Positions 29,995 to 32,760 of a stretch of 32,760 nt of DNA are shown one piece after another. The notes beneath the pieces are model-generated. The model saw nothing but the letters and a program-made list of their open reading frames with translations, was not told the DNA's origin and ran no database searches. This DNA comes from Alphaproteobacteria bacterium. GTDB lineage: Bacteria; Pseudomonadota; Alphaproteobacteria; Rhizobiales; Amorphaceae. Location: assembly GCA_030431335.1 (NCBI GenBank), contig JAUIJH010000047.1, positions 1-32,760 of the forward strand. Direction: 5' to 3'. Each line of letters begins with the position of its first letter. Positions within the stretch are counted from its first letter, which is position 1. The position numbers were made by a program, and so were the translations under genes.

Positions 29995-31350
29995 ATGGAT
30001 CGCATTATTCGTCCGTCGCGCCGCGGCTTCTTGAAAACCACCGCGCTCACCGGCGCGGCCTTGTCCGCCCCCACCTTCTTCGTCAGGAACGCCTGGGCGC
30101 AGGAGAACTTCTGCAACGCCCCCACCGGCTCCACCGTCACGCTCGGCTTCAACGTGCCCCAGACCGGCCCCTACGCCGATGAAGGCGCGGACGAGCTGCG
30201 CGCCTACGAGCTCGCCGTCGAGCACCTCAACGGCGAAGGCGACGGCGGCATGCTGAACACCTTCAAGCCGTCCTCCCTCAAGGGCAACGGCATCCTGGGC
30301 AAGAAGGTCCAGTTCGTCACCGGCGACACGCAGACCAAGTCCGACGCGGCCCGCGCATCGGCCCGCCGCATGATCGAGAAAGACGGCGCCATCATGGTGT
30401 CGGGCGGCTCGTCCTCGGGCGTCGCCGTGGCGGTGCAGTCGCTCGCCCAGGAGATGGGCGTCGTGTTCATGTGCGGCCTGACCCACTCCAACGACACCAC
30501 CGGCAAGGACAAGAGGCGCTACGGCTTCCGCCACTTCTTCAACGCGTACATGTCCGGCGAGGCGCTCGGCGTCGTGCTGGCGGAGGCCTACGGCAAGGAG
30601 CGCCGCGCCTACCACCTCACCGCCGACTACACCTGGGGCTGGACGCAGGAAGAATCCATCAAGAACGCCACGGAGGCACAGGGCTGGGAGACGGTCCAGG
30701 CCGTGCGCACCCCGCTCGGCGCCGGCGACTTCTCGCAGTACCTCACACCGGTCCTCAACTCGGGCGCCGACGTGCTGATCCTCAACCACTACGGCAACGA
30801 CATGGTGAACTCGCTCACCCAGGCGGTGCAGTTCGGCATGCGCGACAAGCAGGTCAACGGCAAGCAGTTCGAGATCGTCGTGCCGCTCTACTCGGAGCTG
30901 ATGGCCGAGGGCGCGGGCGCCAACGTGAAGGGCATCTTCGGCACCTCCAACTGGAGCTGGCAGCTGCAGGACGAGGGCACCAAGGCCTTCGCCACCTCGT
31001 TCGGCCAGAAGTACGGCCGTCCGCCCTCGCAGGCCGCGCAAACCTGCTACGTGCAGGCGCTCCTCTACGCCAACGCGGCGGAGATGGCCGGCACCTTCTA
31101 TCCGCCCGAGCTGATCAAGGCGCTGGAAGGCTTCGAGTTCGACGGCATGGGCAACGGGCCGACGCTCTACCGCGCCGAGGACCACCAGTGCTTCAAGGAC
31201 GTGCTCGTGGTGCAGGGCAACGACGCCGCCACCTCCCAGTACGACCTCCTCAAGGTCTACAAGGTCGTCCCGGCCGCCGACGTCACCTACGACGCGTCGA
31301 TCTTCGGCGGCGAGCTCGGCCCCTACGAGGTCGCTGGCTGCGCGGCGTAA
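29995..31350 (+). CDS. Liv-type ABC transporter substrate-binding protein, Tat-exported
   Basis: Periplasmic binding protein of 451 residues of the branched-chain amino acid/amide/urea class (Peripla_BP_6). A twin-arginine signal (SRRGFLKTTALTG) ends at about AWA-QE (residue 36), so it is exported folded. The ligand-binding lobes begin TVTLGFNVPQTGPYADEGADELRAYELAVEHLNG. They contain DTQTKSDAARASARRMIEKDGAIMVSGGSSSGVAVAV and YGFRHFFNAYMSG. The ligand cannot be named: the fold serves branched-chain amino acids, short amides, urea and aromatic acids. GGGAGGAACTG precedes the ATG at 29995. A stable hairpin and a terminator-like stem separate it from the permease gene. Confidence 0.92.
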   Translation: MDRIIRPSRRGFLKTTALTGAALSAPTFFVRNAWAQENFCNAPTGSTVTLGFNVPQTGPYADEGADELRAYELAVEHLNGEGDGGMLNTFKPSSLKGNGILGKKVQFVTGDTQTKSDAARASARRMIEKDGAIMVSGGSSSGVAVAVQSLAQEMGVVFMCGLTHSNDTTGKDKRRYGFRHFFNAYMSGEALGVVLAEAYGKERRAYHLTADYTWGWTQEESIKNATEAQGWETVQAVRTPLGAGDFSQYLTPVLNSGADVLILNHYGNDMVNSLTQAVQFGMRDKQVNGKQFEIVVPLYSELMAEGAGANVKGIFGTSNWSWQLQDEGTKAFATSFGQKYGRPPSQAAQTCYVQALLYANAAEMAGTFYPPELIKALEGFEFDGMGNGPTLYRAEDHQCFKDVLVVQGNDAATSQYDLLKVYKVVPAADVTYDASIFGGELGPYEVAGCAA

Positions 31351-31368
31351 CGAAACCGAAACGAAACC

Positions 31369-31392
31369 GGCGCGCGGGTCCGCCCGCGCGCC
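31369..31392 (+). other. Stable intercistronic hairpin
   Basis: GGCGCGCGGG-TCCG-CCCGCGCGCC, a perfect 10-bp stem starting 18 nt after the binding-protein stop. No T-tract follows. Such hairpins often protect the 3' end of a highly expressed binding-protein message. Confidence 0.6.
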
Positions 31393-31420
31393 GTCCCTTG
31401 AGCGCCGACACGAAACGCAA

Positions 31421-31446
31421 CCGCGGCCCACGCCGCGGCGCTTTTT
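31421..31446 (+). terminator. Attenuator-like terminator between binding protein and permease
   Basis: CCGCGGC-CCAC-GCCGCGG, a 7-bp stem, then CGC and TTTTT (31442-31446). It would reduce permease transcription relative to the binding protein, 30 nt before the permease start. Confidence 0.65.
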
Positions 31447-31476
31447 GATGGTCCGGCTGCAGGCGAGAAAGGTGCA

Positions 31477-32493
31477 ATGGACGCCATACTTCTCCAGATC
31501 CTGAACGGGCTCGACAAAGGCGGCGCCTATGCGCTGATCGCGCTCGGGTTGACGCTCACATTCGGCACGCTCGGCATCGTCAACTTCGCCCACGGCGCGC
31601 TGTTCATGCTCGGCGCGTTCTGCACCGTGGCGCTCCAATCGGTGCTGACCATCTCCACCCGCGTGCGCGACGAATCGATCACCTTCTTCGAGGCCTATAA
31701 AGAGGTGCCCTACCTCGTCACCTGGTTCGGCGACACCGGCCAGCTGATCATCGATTACGTGGTGCCGATCTCCGTGCTGGTGACCATCCCGGTCATGCTG
31801 TTGATAGGCATCCTGTTCGAGCGCGGGCTGATCCGCTTCTTCTACAATCGCCCCCACGCCGAGCAGATCCTCGTCACCTTCGGCCTCGCCATCGTGCTGC
31901 AGGAGGTGATCAAGGTCATCTTCGGCGCCAATCCCATTCCCGTCGCCGCCCCGCCCGCGGTCGCCGGATCGGCCGATCTGGGCGTCATCCTCGGGCTCGG
32001 CGGCAACCTGTCCTACCCGTGGTGGCGGCTCATCTATCTGGCCTCCTCGGCGGTGATCATCAGCGGCGTGTTCGCCTTCCTCAACCTCACCACCTACGGC
32101 ATGGTGGTGCGCGCGGGCATGGCCGATCGCGAGACGGTGCAGTTCCTCGGCATCAACATCCAGCGCCGCTTCACGGTGGTGTTCGGGCTGGCCGCCGTGG
32201 TCGCCGGTCTCGCGGGCGCGCTCTATACGCCGATCCTCACGCCCAACTACCACATCGGCATGGACTTCCTGGTCCTGTCCTTCGTCGTCGTGGTGGTGGG
32301 GGGCATGGGCTCGCTGCCGGGCGCCGTCGCCGCAGGCTTCCTCCTGGGGATCCTGCAGTCCTTCGCCTCCCTCAACGAGGTAAAGAGCATTTTTCCCGGC
32401 ATCGACCAGATCATCATTTACCTCGTCGCAGTCGCCGTGCTGCTGGCGCGTCCGCGCGGCCTGCTTGGTCGCAAGGGCGTGATGGAGAGCTAA
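31477..32493 (+). CDS. Branched-chain amino acid-type ABC transporter permease (LivH family)
   Basis: Inner-membrane permease of 338 residues. The N-terminus ILNGLDKGGAYALIALGLTLTFGTLGIVNFAHGALFMLG is the LivH signature. Further helices, the family phrase MVVRAGMADRETVQFLGINI (the ATPase-contacting loop) and VVVVVGGMGSLPGAVAAGFLLGIL follow. An extra hydrophilic stretch (about residues 58-85) between the first helices is longer than in E. coli LivH. It works with the binding protein upstream and the LivM-like permease downstream; the ATPase genes would lie beyond the window. GAAAGGTG precedes the ATG at 31477. The ligand is undetermined. Confidence 0.94.
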   Translation: MDAILLQILNGLDKGGAYALIALGLTLTFGTLGIVNFAHGALFMLGAFCTVALQSVLTISTRVRDESITFFEAYKEVPYLVTWFGDTGQLIIDYVVPISVLVTIPVMLLIGILFERGLIRFFYNRPHAEQILVTFGLAIVLQEVIKVIFGANPIPVAAPPAVAGSADLGVILGLGGNLSYPWWRLIYLASSAVIISGVFAFLNLTTYGMVVRAGMADRETVQFLGINIQRRFTVVFGLAAVVAGLAGALYTPILTPNYHIGMDFLVLSFVVVVVGGMGSLPGAVAAGFLLGILQSFASLNEVKSIFPGIDQIIIYLVAVAVLLARPRGLLGRKGVMES

Positions 32494-32496
32494 GCG

Positions 32497-32760
32497 ATGG
32501 ATCAGACTACCAAACCCAACGCTCCCGCCGCCGAGAAGGGGAAGTCGGCCTTCTTCCGCACCAGCGGCGCGGTCCCCTCCGAGCTGCCGCCGCGCGGGCC
32601 GGACATGGCCCCGCTGTGGCCGCCCAAGGTCGACATCCTGATGACGGTGCTGTTCGCCGCCGTCGTCTTCTCGATGCCGATCTGGCTGCAGCCGCTCGGC
32701 GCCGCCTATCCCGACCTGATGCAGCGCTTCGTGATCTTCGGCATCTTCGCGATCGGGTTC
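32497..32760 (+). CDS. Branched-chain amino acid-type ABC transporter permease (LivM family), N-terminal part
   Basis: The ATG at 32497 lies 3 nt after the LivH-like stop, and the frame is open to the window edge (88 codons). The product has a hydrophilic N-terminal extension of about 45 residues (MDQTTKPNAPAAEKG... ending LWPPKVDIL). The first transmembrane helix (TVLFAAVVFSMPIWLQPLG) and an amphipathic stretch PDLMQRFVIFGIFAIGF follow, as in LivM-type permeases. Assignment rests on this short part and on operon position. The gene continues outside the window. Confidence 0.82.
   Translation, partial: MDQTTKPNAPAAEKGKSAFFRTSGAVPSELPPRGPDMAPLWPPKVDILMTVLFAAVVFSMPIWLQPLGAAYPDLMQRFVIFGIFAIGF

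Noticed and set aside
29794-32253. Apparent minus-strand extension of the ScfR gene by about 800 codons
   Set aside because: The extension is antisense to the importer genes and lacks any recognised domain. The ATG at 29793 directly precedes the helix-turn-helix and has a good Shine-Dalgarno.

Overview
The window is about 32.8 kb of GC-rich chromosomal DNA, densely packed with genes. It looks like an alphaproteobacterium of the Hyphomicrobiales (Rhizobiales) type. The pointers are a ccoNOQP-ccoGHIS cluster, a DUF2865 secreted protein, a ScfR-type XRE regulator, a class II DAHP synthase and a GluRS with an HLGN signature. The species cannot be fixed from the sequence alone. Many adjacent genes are coupled by 1-4 nt GTGA, ATGA or TGATG overlaps.

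Region 1 (1-7461, + strand) encodes cbb3-type cytochrome c oxidase and its assembly machinery: the 3' end of ccoN, then ccoO, ccoQ and ccoP, a 245 nt gap with a hairpin and an FNR/FixK-type box, then ccoG, ccoH, ccoI and ccoS. The first block makes the oxidase. The second makes the membrane ferredoxin, assembly factors and copper ATPase that mature it. Region 2 (7471-10178) has a minus-strand alpha/beta hydrolase, a plus-strand GT4 glycosyltransferase, and infC (IF-3), which starts at a rare ATT codon and ends at a strong intrinsic terminator.

Region 3 (10179-11850) is a mobile/repeat patch: an intact IS110-family transposase with a structured non-coding left end, between two related 18-bp-stem palindromic repeats. 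One of these lies beside a second dispersed repeat that recurs at 15655. Region 4 (11850-15655) holds, on the minus strand, an orphan glycine-betaine-type binding protein coupled to an L,D-transpeptidase and followed by a small lipoprotein, then a plus-strand DUF2865 protein. Region 5 (15805-24316) is mostly minus-strand housekeeping: nadE-gltX overlapping, class II DAHP synthase followed by a haloalkane-dehalogenase-like protein lacking its catalytic Asp, glutathione reductase coupled to a gamma-glutamylcyclotransferase-like protein, tandem terminators and a DUF2059 protein. A plus-strand phosphoglycolate phosphatase follows.

Region 6 (25147-32760) is the most distinctive. A four-gene, fully overlapping minus-strand operon encodes a ScfR-type XRE regulator with an embedded segment resembling a histidine-kinase dimerisation domain, a single-domain response regulator, a small Pro-rich membrane protein and a CbrA/CrbS-like transporter-histidine kinase. 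It is divergent from a Liv-type ABC importer (Tat-exported binding protein, LivH-like permease, start of a LivM-like permease). The layout suggests a nutrient-sensing switch facing a nutrient importer, though no experimental link can be read from the sequence. I saw no rRNA, tRNA or CRISPR array.
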